A stretch of 64,000 nt of DNA. It comes from RGIG4079 sp045646905 (GTDB taxonomy: Bacteria > Bacteroidota > Bacteroidia > Bacteroidales > Muribaculaceae). Below, piece after piece: positions 26,634 through 34,366 of this stretch. Position numbers and translations under genes: made by a program. Numbering within the stretch: position 1 is the first letter of the stretch; the number at the start of each line of letters is the position of its first letter. The notes under the pieces were generated by a model. It was not told the DNA's origin and searched no databases. It saw only the letters and a program-made list of their open reading frames with translations. The DNA is taken from assembly GCA_045646905.1 (NCBI GenBank), contig JAZRLP010000004.1, positions 28,018 through 92,017 on the forward strand. Direction: 5' to 3'.

Positions 26634-27152
26634 ATGAAAAAATCATTATTACTACTAATCGTTGCTATTTTCACATTAACAACAGCATTCGACGCCAATG
26701 CGTGGACCGACCGCAATACCTTCAATCTTAAAGGCCCGGTGAAAGCGGTAGAAAACCAATTCAACGAAGAGTTTTTAGAGTCTAACGAATTTAAAGAAAA
26801 TGGGGATATAATTTTTGAAGAATACCCGGATGTTTATTGGGCAAGGATTGACCGCGACAATAAAGGCCGAATAACCTACATAGGGGGAGTGGAATATTCC
26901 TATAATAATAAAGGTCAAGTTGTAAAAGTATACGTAACTGGAGGACAACGAGAGAGTACGACAAAATATTATTATAACGCAAAAGGGCAAGTAATTAAAG
27001 CCATAGTCCAAGGAAGTGGTCCGAATGGCGACTATTCATACACTACCACCTACACTTACCAAAAATTCGACAAATATGGAAACTGGATTAAGCGAACCGC
27101 TAAAACTGGGAGAAAAAGCACTGTCGAAACCCGCACTATAACTTATTATTAA
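26634..27152 (+). CDS. Small secreted YD-repeat-like protein A
   Basis: 172 aa with signal peptide MKKSLLLLIVAIFTLTTAFD (cleavage after NA, residue about 23). The mature part starts WTDRNTFNLKGPVKAV and contains beta-strand repeats of the type YNNKGQVVKVYV and YYNAKGQVIKAIV, similar to the YD/RHS-like or toxin-immunity-type repeats seen in Bacteroidales secreted proteins. It ends TYQKFDKYGNWIKRTAKT-type, almost identical to the paralog at 29174. Function unknown. The long structured leader upstream suggests post-transcriptional control. A 20-bp-stem terminator follows. Confidence 0.75.
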   Translation: MKKSLLLLIVAIFTLTTAFDANAWTDRNTFNLKGPVKAVENQFNEEFLESNEFKENGDIIFEEYPDVYWARIDRDNKGRITYIGGVEYSYNNKGQVVKVYVTGGQRESTTKYYYNAKGQVIKAIVQGSGPNGDYSYTTTYTYQKFDKYGNWIKRTAKTGRKSTVETRTITYY

Positions 27153-27186
27153 TAAATTTAGGCATCACATTAACTCTTAATGGCAT

Positions 27187-27229
27187 TTAATCGAAAAAAG
27201 CGTAACAATGTTACGCTTTTTTCGATTAA
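27187..27229 (+). terminator. Long-stem terminator
   Basis: Perfect 20-bp inverted repeat (27187-27206 and 27210-27229) around a 3-nt AAT loop, including GCGTAAC/GTTACGC and flanking A6/T6 runs. It can act on both strands between the secreted gene and hipA. Confidence 0.9.
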
Positions 27230-27288
27230 TCTTATAAAACTCAAAACCAACTACTATACAAGTAATCAAGACATAGGAGATTAAATTT

Positions 27289-28572
27289 CTAATATTCTCG
27301 GTATAACAAAGTGTTATCAATAACCGCAATCATATCCGTTGGGACATCAAGCTCACCTGCAATTGTTGGCCACATTGAAACCGCATCACAAACATTATTA
27401 ATTATATCATCAGCACGTTTAATATGCATAGATTCGGCCACTGCCTTTAAATCATCTCGGGTTATATTATCCCATTTATTGTTGACCGACATTTGATGAC
27501 GAGAAGTCCACTCTCCCATTGGATTATACGCCCACGACACATCATAAGCAGGCGACAACCTCCATACACCTGTTTTATCCATCAAAAACGAAATATTTTT
27601 GGTGTGATCATCTTGATTACGAGCAATTACATTAAACACCATTCGTTTAAACATTTGCTCAGCTTGTCCATATGGCAATCGCAGACTACGCATCACTTGA
27701 AAAGCTTGTTCATAGGAATAAGCATGCAACATCTTATAGTCATAATGCGCCATTCCGCAGAGAGTCTGCATATGCACTTTTTCATTACATTCTATTCGGT
27801 CAAAACGTTTAGTCATAAAATGCGCCCTGCCATTCTCTTCAAGCAAACGACACTCACTCATTTCCAAACCTGCCATTAATGCAATTTTATAATAAGCATA
27901 CTCAATCTTTCCATAATGCTGTGGGTCTCCCAAAGATGCATTTGTCACCCCGTCCAACTTTAATAGCCAATGATTAAACCCTACAGGCGCATCAACTTGA
28001 CCTGAACGCACCTCTCCCGTCTTATCATTATAAGCAATTACGGCTTTCGCTCTTTGACCTCCTGCCGAAGTACTTACTCTAATAATATTAACAAGAGCCT
28101 CTTGTGCATTCGCTTTTAAATTAGTCTTTAAATCTGACTTTGTTGACAATACTTTAGAAGCAACCTCTACCAATGAACTGATTTCGATTGACGATGATTG
28201 TTCTAAAAAATCATCTTTAGCTGGCACAAACTCCAACGCTCCCATTGAGCGCTTCCCTTGATAACATAGACGTTCTACCGGATTGGCAAACGTGCGTCCC
28301 ATAGATACCAACCATCTATCCAACATTGCTTTCCCATACGCATCAGGCAGAGCATCGGCTAACAAACCCGGCAACCCCATAAATGTATCTTTTGACAGTT
28401 CGCCAAATGAATATGGTTTATTTCCATTAGTTGGCATAAGCAACGGAGACAATTCCCAACCATTTTTATAGAATGAAGGCTCATATTCAAACGTTGCTAA
28501 TCTCGTATGCTCATTCCATAACACCGCACCGGCATACTCTCCCCAAATATATACTTTTGCTAAATTTACCAT
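27289..28572 (-). CDS. hipA: HipA-type serine/threonine kinase toxin
   Basis: 427 aa. The N-terminal subdomain (VYIWGEYAGAVLW, about 7-19) and GLPGLLADALPDAYGKAML (about 66-84) are HipA signatures. The phosphate-binding loop STSAGGQRAKA lies at 168-177, the catalytic loop NQDDHTKN at 319-326, and the metal-binding PAYDVS at 341-346. In E. coli, HipA phosphorylates glutamyl-tRNA synthetase and causes growth arrest and persistence; the target here is not known. All catalytic residues are present, so it looks active. It overlaps hipB by 7 bp. Confidence 0.9.
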   Translation of the reverse strand: MVNLAKVYIWGEYAGAVLWNEHTRLATFEYEPSFYKNGWELSPLLMPTNGNKPYSFGELSKDTFMGLPGLLADALPDAYGKAMLDRWLVSMGRTFANPVERLCYQGKRSMGALEFVPAKDDFLEQSSSIEISSLVEVASKVLSTKSDLKTNLKANAQEALVNIIRVSTSAGGQRAKAVIAYNDKTGEVRSGQVDAPVGFNHWLLKLDGVTNASLGDPQHYGKIEYAYYKIALMAGLEMSECRLLEENGRAHFMTKRFDRIECNEKVHMQTLCGMAHYDYKMLHAYSYEQAFQVMRSLRLPYGQAEQMFKRMVFNVIARNQDDHTKNISFLMDKTGVWRLSPAYDVSWAYNPMGEWTSRHQMSVNNKWDNITRDDLKAVAESMHIKRADDIINNVCDAVSMWPTIAGELDVPTDMIAVIDNTLLYREY

Positions 28573-28910
28573 TCAATCTCATATTTATCATTATTACTTT
28601 TAGACGTAGAAGCGCGTTTGCGTGTCTTGCGTTTCTCCAACTGATTTGCATATGCTATCGGACTTATTTCAGGTTCTTTCAAGAACTCCGACAGCATATG
28701 CAACGAATTCAGAGCCCTTAATAATGGAATTAGCGTCTTTAGAGACACACTTTCACCTTGTTCTATTGCCGCAATACTGCTTAATGAAACGCCCGACAAT
28801 TTTGCAAGTTCCTTTTGACTAATATTTCGGTCTAATCTTTGCCTCCTTATCGCCTGCCCCATTTTTGATAGAATCATTTTATCTGTAAAGGCATATATAT
28901 CCATAATCAT
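28566..28910 (-). CDS. hipB: HipB-type antitoxin, XRE-family DNA-binding protein
   Basis: 114 aa. A helix-turn-helix of the XRE/Cro type spans about residues 16-70 (MGQAIRRQRLDRNISQKELA, then SGVSLSSIAAIEQGESVSL). The basic C-terminal tail (QLEKRKTRKRAS) is the sort of extension that contacts HipA or DNA. It lies first in the operon and overlaps hipA by 7 bp, the usual antitoxin-toxin order. An inverted repeat over its promoter is a likely binding site for autorepression. Confidence 0.88.
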   Translation of the reverse strand: MIMDIYAFTDKMILSKMGQAIRRQRLDRNISQKELAKLSGVSLSSIAAIEQGESVSLKTLIPLLRALNSLHMLSEFLKEPEISPIAYANQLEKRKTRKRASTSKSNNDKYEIEW

Positions 28911-28931
28911 CGTTTTTACAGTTATTACACC

Positions 28932-28970
28932 GCAAATATAGCAATAATCATTGTAAATCCAATGATTGTT
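28932..28970 (-). promoter_or_regulatory. hipBA promoter with operator inverted repeat
   Basis: Minus strand -7 TATATTTGC (28940-28932). Upstream, over the -33 region, AATCATTG (28946-28953) and CAATGATT (28960-28967) form an inverted repeat with a 6-nt spacer, extendable to 11-bp arms with one mismatch. The placement fits repression by HipB. Confidence 0.65.
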
Positions 28971-29110
28971 ATGAAAAAATTTACTTATACACTACTTAAG
29001 CCACCACCCATCAAACATACTCCTACCTACAAATCTAATCATTTAAAGAACTGCAACTTTGCACTAATTCTAATTTATTTTATATTTTTAACTAAAACGG
29101 GGGGGTGAGT

Positions 29111-29161
29111 ATTGCCTCTTAGGCAATTAAGGGTTACATTTGCATCATCATTAACCCTTAA
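29111..29161 (+). promoter_or_regulatory. Promoter bracketed by a 10-bp inverted repeat
   Basis: -7 TACATTTGC at 29135-29143. Arms TTAAGGGTTA (29127-29136) and TAACCCTTAA (29152-29161) surround it, and a small hairpin ATTGCC/GGCAAT lies just before (29111-29127). Suggests an operator or a 5'-end RNA hairpin for the 182-aa gene. Confidence 0.5.
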
Positions 29162-29173
29162 ATAAATATAAAC

Positions 29174-29722
29174 ATGAAAAAATCATTATTACTACTCGTT
29201 GTCGCAATCTTCACATTAACAACAGCATTCGACGCAAACGCACAATGGACCGACCGCAATACATTCGGCCTTAAAGGCCCGGTAAAAGCTGTATATGATA
29301 AAAATTATACCATCTCAAATCTTTATTTCGAAGAAGATGGCACATATATTCATATCGAGGACGAGTTTGTATCTCCAGGAGTTTTTAGAGATGATCTATG
29401 TAGGATAATTGGCATTGGTTACGAATATGCAGATGAATATTATTTTGACTATAATCCATCAGGGCAAGTTTACAAAATGTCTCGGATTGCTGGCACTTCT
29501 TTCAACAATATATACAAATACTTTTATGACAATAGGGGCTTAATTATTAAACAAATTTTAATAGAAATTTATCAACACATCGGTGGCTCATGCGATGAAG
29601 ATAAAACCATCACCACCTACACCTACCAAAAATTTGACTCCTACGGCAACTGGATTAAGCGCACCGCCAAAACAGGGAGAAAAAGCACAGTTGAAACCCG
29701 CACTATAACTTATTACGAATAA
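29174..29722 (+). CDS. Small secreted YD-repeat-like protein B (paralog of A)
   Basis: 182 aa. Signal peptide MKKSLLLLVVAIFTLTTAFD, cleavage after NA, then QWTDRNTFGLKGPVKAV, so the first ~45 residues nearly equal protein A. The middle is different and longer (YFDYNPSGQVYKMSR, YFYDNRGLIIKQIL). The last ~35 residues (TYQKFDSYGNWIKRTAKT...) are again almost the same as protein A. Conserved ends with a variable core are typical of diversifying secreted proteins. No enzymatic motif seen. A terminator at 29737 follows. Confidence 0.75.
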   Translation: MKKSLLLLVVAIFTLTTAFDANAQWTDRNTFGLKGPVKAVYDKNYTISNLYFEEDGTYIHIEDEFVSPGVFRDDLCRIIGIGYEYADEYYFDYNPSGQVYKMSRIAGTSFNNIYKYFYDNRGLIIKQILIEIYQHIGGSCDEDKTITTYTYQKFDSYGNWIKRTAKTGRKSTVETRTITYYE

Positions 29723-29736
29723 TTATCAATAACCCG

Positions 29737-29774
29737 AAGCGGCACCCTGCAAAGAGTGTCGCTTTTCTTTGAAT
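29737..29774 (+). terminator. Terminator after secreted protein B
   Basis: AAGCGGCAC (29737-29745) pairs with GTGTCGCTT (29756-29764), one G-U pair, followed by T-rich TTCTTT. Confidence 0.7.
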
Positions 29775-29886
29775 AACACTGCTTTTATCTTGATATTAAT
29801 GCCACATTGCCGTATAAAAAACATTGAGATATTAAATTTCAGCGCATATTTGCGAAAATCGGCGTGAGAATTTCAGGAAAAATTTA

Positions 29887-29894
29887 TAATTTTG
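29887..29894 (+). promoter_or_regulatory. Putative promoter of the PIG-L deacetylase gene
   Basis: TAATTTTG matches the -7 box, 26 nt before ATG 29921. Confidence 0.5.
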
Positions 29895-29920
29895 TGGTAT
29901 AATAATAAAACTTTAATACC

Positions 29921-30673
29921 ATGAATAGACGAGATATGCTTAAAGTTGCAGGCACAGCCATTGCCGGCGCCACTTTATTAGGTGCCGAGGCTTTTGCCAA
30001 CGAGCCTACATCAAAACCAAACAAAACAAAAAAAGCATTAATAATAGGAGCTCACCCCGATGACCCTGAAACCGGTTGTGGCGGCACAATACTTATGTTA
30101 CGCAAGGCCGGTTGGGACGTGGTGTCGGTATATATGACCAAAGGAGAAGGAGGCATCGTGGGAAAATCACACGATGAAGCTGCCGCAATTCGCTCTCAAG
30201 AGGCTCGCGAAGCCTGCAAAGTTCTTGATTGTCGTCCAGTTCTCATGACTCAGATAGATGGTAATTCCGAAGTCAACAAAGAACGTTATGCCGAAATGAT
30301 GGATCTTATCGCGGCAGAAAAGCCCGATATTGTATTTACTCACTGGCCTCTCGACTCTCATCCCGACCATCGCGTGTGTTCAATCCTTGTCTATAATGCA
30401 TGGCGACGTCTTGATTATAGCTTTGAGCTATATTACTTCGAGGTGATGAGTGGCACTCAAACAACATATTTCCACCCCACCGACTATGTAAATATCTCAA
30501 CAGTTGCCGAGCAGAAACGCCAAGCATGCCTATGCCACAAAAGTCAAGACATGGCACCCCTTTATGACAATTGGCACATTCCAATGGAGAAATTCCGTGG
30601 CATAGAATTCCGTTGCGACCGTGCCGAGGCTTTTATTCACCTTCGCCGCGACTCAAGCGATATCTCAATTTAA
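29921..30673 (+). CDS. PIG-L/LmbE-family deacetylase with twin-arginine-like signal
   Basis: 250 aa. The N-terminus MNRRDMLKVAGTAIAGATLL has an RR pair and hydrophobic core ending at AEAFA, consistent with Tat export. The catalytic domain opens with the zinc motif IIGAHPDDPETGCGG (His, Asp, Asp; about 42-56) and contains the second histidine motif DSHPDHRVC (about 145-153). The family removes N-acetyl groups from GlcNAc-type sugars (MshB, BshB, PIG-L). Short for a full carbohydrate esterase and without extra domains. Exact substrate not predictable. Single gene. Confidence 0.85.
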   Translation: MNRRDMLKVAGTAIAGATLLGAEAFANEPTSKPNKTKKALIIGAHPDDPETGCGGTILMLRKAGWDVVSVYMTKGEGGIVGKSHDEAAAIRSQEAREACKVLDCRPVLMTQIDGNSEVNKERYAEMMDLIAAEKPDIVFTHWPLDSHPDHRVCSILVYNAWRRLDYSFELYYFEVMSGTQTTYFHPTDYVNISTVAEQKRQACLCHKSQDMAPLYDNWHIPMEKFRGIEFRCDRAEAFIHLRRDSSDISI

Positions 30674-30700
30674 AATAATATACACATATATACTCAACAA

Positions 30701-30740
30701 AATAAGCCACTCTGCACAAACACAGAGTGGCTTATTGTAT
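30701..30740. terminator. Bidirectional terminator
   Basis: Perfect 14-bp arms AATAAGCCACTCTG (30701-30714) and CAGAGTGGCTTATT (30723-30736) between convergent genes. Confidence 0.85.
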
Positions 30741-30774
30741 TATTACCTAAGACCTATTTTATTACCTTGACTAA

Positions 30775-31365
30775 TTAAAATGTGAGAACTATATTGTTTT
30801 CTTCGGCAATGCGACGCATATTTAAAATAGCATAACGCATGCGACCGAGAGCAGTGTTAATGCTCACATTTGTTGCATCGGCAATTTCTTTAAAACTCAT
30901 ATTTCGATAATAACGCATCACAAGCACTTCGCGTTGGCTTTCGGGGAGAGCATCAACAATGCGCTTCACATCACGATGAATTTGCTCTACAACCATTTCA
31001 TCTTCAATATTATCTTCACAAAGGTCTTTGCGATTCAAGAGATTTGTTTCATCCTCATCGGTCGAAACAGTATTTTCTGACTTCTCTTGGCGATAATAAT
31101 CTATTATGAGATTATGTGCTATGCGCGTAATCCATGCCGAAAACTTTCCATTTTCGGAGTAACGACCTTGCTTAATAGTCATAATAGCCTTAACAAAGGT
31201 CTCCTGAAAAATATCTTCAGCAAGATCTCTATTTTTAACTATATGTAATATATATGAGAAAACGCGTGATTGATGACGAGTGAGGAGTGCATCAAACGCT
31301 TCATTTCTACCTTGGGCATACTGCGCCACCAATTGATCATCGGTGAGCTTTTTTAAAGTTTGCAT
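30775..31365 (-). CDS. ECF-type RNA polymerase sigma factor
   Basis: 196 aa. Region 2 (about 25-95; AEDIFQETFVKAIMTIKQG, then FSAWITRIAHNLIIDYYRQ) recognises the -10 element and the core enzyme. Region 4 (about 130-190; LPESQREVLVMRYYRNMSFK, EIADATNVSINTALGRMRYA) is a helix-turn-helix. No anti-sigma gene lies next to it, which fits the single-gene Bacteroidales ECF sigma factors. Transcribed from a strong housekeeping promoter at 31460-31491. Target regulon unknown. Confidence 0.92.
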   Translation of the reverse strand: MQTLKKLTDDQLVAQYAQGRNEAFDALLTRHQSRVFSYILHIVKNRDLAEDIFQETFVKAIMTIKQGRYSENGKFSAWITRIAHNLIIDYYRQEKSENTVSTDEDETNLLNRKDLCEDNIEDEMVVEQIHRDVKRIVDALPESQREVLVMRYYRNMSFKEIADATNVSINTALGRMRYAILNMRRIAEENNIVLTF

Positions 31366-31459
31366 TACTAATCTATTTTTAAAGTTTTAGAGTAGTGTTG
31401 TACTATAGGCAGAAATGTTTTAGAGGTTAGAAATTACAATTTTATTGGTTTACTGAGTG

Positions 31460-31491
31460 CAAAACTAACAAACCGAAATGAATTGTACAAA
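31460..31491 (-). promoter_or_regulatory. ECF sigma gene promoter
   Basis: Minus strand -7 TAGTTTTG (31467-31460, then C) and -33 TTTG (31491-31488) with a 20-bp spacer. The rest of the 330-bp gap 31366-31695 is AT-rich; no other feature seen except the start region of the 55-aa ORF. Confidence 0.75.
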
Positions 31492-31695
31492 CATTTTAGC
31501 CTCTTTTTTAGATTTATTCACATTTCCCACACAATAAAAGCACATTTTATCAGTAGCAAACCCTATTATTTCTCAACATTTTACACCTCAACACTCCTAA
31601 ATTAAAATATTTCAAAAAAAATTAGATTTTTAAATAATAAAAACACATTGCCATGCGTTTACATAATGTATTAATCAAATAACGCATTTTTGCCT

Positions 31696-31863
31696 ATGAA
31701 GAAAACCTCTACTCAATCAACGGCAACAATGAACGCAAAACCAGAGGAAACAAAAAGCTTCGCACCTCGTAAATCAACAATTGATTTCATCAAACAATTT
31801 GCAAGAAGCTATAGTTACAACAGCAAGTTACACCCCTCTTTAGGCGGATTCATTGCCAACTAA
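31696..31863 (+). CDS. 55-residue basic small protein
   Basis: ATG 31696 to TAA 31863. The protein opens MKKTSTQSTATMNAKPEETK and contains KSTIDFIKQFARSYSYN with a Gly-rich C-terminus ending GGFIAN. No signal peptide or membrane segment; the middle can form an amphipathic helix. It is followed at once by a clear intrinsic terminator and preceded by a weak -7-like CATTTTTGC, so it is probably its own short transcript. Small proteins with a DFIKQFAR-type core and a GGF-x-x-N end occur in Bacteroidales (recollection, not checked). Function unknown. Confidence 0.65.
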   Translation: MKKTSTQSTATMNAKPEETKSFAPRKSTIDFIKQFARSYSYNSKLHPSLGGFIAN

Positions 31864-31870
31864 AAAAATT

Positions 31871-31907
31871 AATAGCGACGTTTCTTAACCGAAGTCGCTA
31901 TTTTTTT
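31871..31907 (+). terminator. Terminator after the 55-aa gene
   Basis: AATAGCGAC (31871-31879) and GTCGCTATT (31894-31902), then a run of T to 31907. Confidence 0.85.
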
Positions 31908-31937
31908 CTGCAAAAACATGAATTGGCAAGCGCATTC

Positions 31938-31971
31938 TATTGCATAAATGAAAAATTATCAGTATCTTTGC
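31938..31971 (+). promoter_or_regulatory. Promoter of the rpsF-rpsR-rplI operon
   Basis: -7 TATCTTTGC (31963-31971) with a -33-like ATTG (31939-31942), spacer 20 bp. Confidence 0.7.
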
Positions 31972-32007
31972 ACCCGTTTTAACAACCAATTTTAATAAAT
32001 TAATTTT

Positions 32008-32373
32008 ATGAATCATTACGAAACCGTTTTCATTTTAACTCCCGTTTTGTCTGATGTTCAGATGAAGGAAGCGGTAGAAAAATTCACTAAAGTGTTGGCC
32101 GACAATGGCGCAACTATCGTGAATGAAGAAAATTGGGGCTTGCGCAAGCTCGCTTATCCAATTCAAAAAAAATCTACCGGATTTTACACATTAGTTGAAT
32201 TTGATGCTGAACCAAAAGCCATCAAAAAGCTCGAAACCGCATATCGTCGCGATGAGCGCGTGCTCCGTTTCTTGACATTCCGTCTTGACAAGTATGCCGC
32301 TGAATATGCTGCAAAACGTCGCAGCTTGAAAGCATCTAAAGCTAACGCACCTAAAGAAGTAAAGGAGGACTAA
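32008..32373 (+). CDS. rpsF: 30S ribosomal protein S6
   Basis: 121 aa. N-terminal MNHYETVFILTPVLSDVQMK and the conserved NWGLRKLAYPIQKKSTGFYT, with R-R-DERVLRF before a basic C-terminal tail, identify S6. It binds 16S rRNA in the platform as a heterodimer with S18, whose gene follows after 3 bp. First gene of the rpsF-rpsR-rplI operon. Confidence 0.97.
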   Translation: MNHYETVFILTPVLSDVQMKEAVEKFTKVLADNGATIVNEENWGLRKLAYPIQKKSTGFYTLVEFDAEPKAIKKLETAYRRDERVLRFLTFRLDKYAAEYAAKRRSLKASKANAPKEVKED

Positions 32374-32376
32374 ATT

Positions 32377-32643
32377 ATGGCACAACAATCAGAAATTCGC
32401 TATCTCACTCCACTATCAGTGGATGTTAAGAAGAAAAAATATTGCCGTTTTAAAAGAAGCGGTATTAAGTATGTAGATTACAAAGATCCCGAATTCCTCA
32501 AGAAGTTCCTCAACGAGCAAGGCAAAATCCTTCCTCGTCGTATCACTGGTACTTCTCTTAAGTTCCAACGTCGTGTAGCTCAAGCTGTTAAGCGTGCTCG
32601 CCACTTGGCTCTTCTCCCATATGTAACTGACTTGATGAAATAA
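32377..32643 (+). CDS. rpsR: 30S ribosomal protein S18
   Basis: 88 aa. Contains KKKYCRFKRSGIKYVDYKD near the N-terminus and RRITGTSLKFQRRVAQAVKR with a HLALLPY ending, all conserved in S18. Partner of S6 in the small-subunit platform. One Cys in KYCRF; the zinc-binding set is not complete, so this is the zinc-free form. Confidence 0.97.
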   Translation: MAQQSEIRYLTPLSVDVKKKKYCRFKRSGIKYVDYKDPEFLKKFLNEQGKILPRRITGTSLKFQRRVAQAVKRARHLALLPYVTDLMK

Positions 32644-32662
32644 TTTTAAAAGCTAAGGAATT

Positions 32663-33106
32663 ATGAAGATTATTCTTAAAGAAGACATTACCAATCTTGG
32701 TTATAAAGATGATGTTGTAGAAGTAAAAAGCGGCTATGGTCGTAACTACCTCATCCCCCAAGGCAAAGCTGTAATTGCTACTCCTTCAGCTCTTAAAGTT
32801 CTTGCCGAAAATCAACGTCAACGCGCTCACAAGCTTGCTAAAATCAAAGCTGATGCTGAAGCTCTTGCTGCTTCATTGGAAGGTGTAACATTCACTATTG
32901 CTACTAAAGTTAGCGCTACTGGCACTATCTTCGGTTCAGTGAACGCTATCCAAGTTGCTGAAGCTCTTGAAAAACTCGGTCACAACATCGATCGCAAGCT
33001 CATCGTGATTAAAGACACTATCAAAGAAGTGGGTAACTACACTGCTACTCTCAACCTCCACAAAGAAGTTTCAGTTGAAATCCCATTTGAAGTTGTAGCT
33101 GAATAA
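32663..33106 (+). CDS. rplI: 50S ribosomal protein L9
   Basis: 147 aa. Starts MKIILKEDITNLGYKDDVVE and has the N-domain signature VKSGYGRNYLIPQGKA at about 22-37, followed by a long helix and a C-terminal domain. L9 binds 23S rRNA near the L1 stalk and affects reading-frame maintenance. Last gene of the operon; strong terminator at 33133. Confidence 0.97.
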   Translation: MKIILKEDITNLGYKDDVVEVKSGYGRNYLIPQGKAVIATPSALKVLAENQRQRAHKLAKIKADAEALAASLEGVTFTIATKVSATGTIFGSVNAIQVAEALEKLGHNIDRKLIVIKDTIKEVGNYTATLNLHKEVSVEIPFEVVAE

Positions 33107-33132
33107 TAAAACATTCATTATACACATCAATT

Positions 33133-33163
33133 AACGCCTCAACTTAGGTTGAGGCGTTTTTTT
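33133..33163 (+). terminator. Terminator of the ribosomal protein operon
   Basis: 11-bp perfect stem AACGCCTCAAC (33133-33143), TTAG loop, GTTGAGGCGTT (33148-33158), then T-run. Confidence 0.92.
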
Positions 33164-33276
33164 ATCTTATATATCATAAAAAACAACCATAAATACAGAA
33201 CGACCAAATAGCCGACTGACAAACACGAAAAAACACATGAATAATTTTATTTAGTAACAAGTTTAAAATAATTCAT

Positions 33277-33285
33277 TATATTTGC
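33277..33285 (+). promoter_or_regulatory. Putative promoter of the duplicated-repeat gene
   Basis: TATATTTGC, a perfect -7 box, 25 nt before ATG 33310. Confidence 0.6.
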
Positions 33286-33309
33286 AATATAACTATATAT
33301 ACCATTATT

Positions 33310-34263
33310 ATGAACTCTTTTTTTAAACTCACCAACCTCTTAATTGTTGCATTTATCACATTTACAACTATTAAAAGTTTCGCACAAACCGGCCTTTATA
33401 CATATAATGGAGGATATTTTATCCAAGACGGAAAAACTTGGACCGAATACCGCCCCAATGATAAAGATGGGATATGGGCAACTTATACCCAATACAACGA
33501 AGAGGAAAATTTTTACAACATCAAGAGTTCGGTCTCTACAGTTAGCGTCCCTAAAAAAAGCAGCAACAACTTCTATATATACAATAATAACAAATGGGAG
33601 GTTGCTTACTACACAAAAGAAATATATAATTATTTTGATGACACCAGTCGTCAACTATATTGTTATAAAGGAGGATACTTTGCAAAAGATGGCGACAATT
33701 GGCGAGAGTACCGCCCAGATGATAAACGAGGAATATGGGCAACTTACACCCAATACAACGAGGAGGAGAATTTTTACAACATCAAGAGTTCGGCATGTAC
33801 AGTTAGCATCCCTAAAAAAAGTAGCAACAACTTCTATATATACAATAATAACAAATGGGAAGTCATATATACCACCTCATCTATTTATGACATTACTGCT
33901 GAATATGACTTTAATTTCATCTACAATTACCACAAAATATCAGACAACAATAAAATGCAAGAAGTAAACTCCCCTGCGAGAGTTAGTTTCAATCGCAATG
34001 GACAAGGACAAATTTCTTGCGGAGGAGAGACCTACAAATTCACATTTTCGACAATTGCCATCTCTACATTAAAAAATAGTAATCACGAAATAGGATTTAG
34101 AATTAAACTCACTGAAGACAAATATATCCAATTTTTTGATAATTGGTGCATGATAAGCAATGAGCCCGACATCCCTTTCATGACCTTCATCGATCTTAAA
34201 AACATGCATAATATTGAAAAAGTTAAAAATCTAATTAACACAAAATCATTCTTTAAAGATTAA
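33310..34263 (+). CDS. Secreted protein with internal 87-residue tandem duplication
   Basis: 317 aa. Signal peptide MNSFFKLTNLLIVAFITFTT..., cleavage likely after SFA (residue about 25). Two tandem units of 87 residues start near residues 27 and 114: GLYTYNGGYFIQDGKTWTEY / QLYCYKGGYFAKDGDNWREY, then GIWATYTQYNEEENFYNIKS and SSNNFYIYNNNKWEV in both. The DNA copies (about 33476-33608 and 33737-33865) are nearly identical, so the duplication is recent. The last ~115 residues are different, non-repetitive and beta-rich. No known family recognised; the aromatic-rich repeats suggest a ligand- or glycan-binding beta fold (inference). Single gene with its own promoter. Confidence 0.75.
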   Translation: MNSFFKLTNLLIVAFITFTTIKSFAQTGLYTYNGGYFIQDGKTWTEYRPNDKDGIWATYTQYNEEENFYNIKSSVSTVSVPKKSSNNFYIYNNNKWEVAYYTKEIYNYFDDTSRQLYCYKGGYFAKDGDNWREYRPDDKRGIWATYTQYNEEENFYNIKSSACTVSIPKKSSNNFYIYNNNKWEVIYTTSSIYDITAEYDFNFIYNYHKISDNNKMQEVNSPARVSFNRNGQGQISCGGETYKFTFSTIAISTLKNSNHEIGFRIKLTEDKYIQFFDNWCMISNEPDIPFMTFIDLKNMHNIEKVKNLINTKSFFKD

Positions 34264-34366
34264 ACATCAAAAAAATAAGCACCAAGCCAATTACTTTATT
34301 TTAACATATAACCATCTCTCATTATAAAAATTATTTGTAACTTCGTCGTAAATATTTCAATCTACC

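Noticed and set aside
27493..27879. 128-aa plus-strand ORF within hipA
   Set aside because: hipA has all family motifs in the opposite frame; this is antisense shadow sequence.
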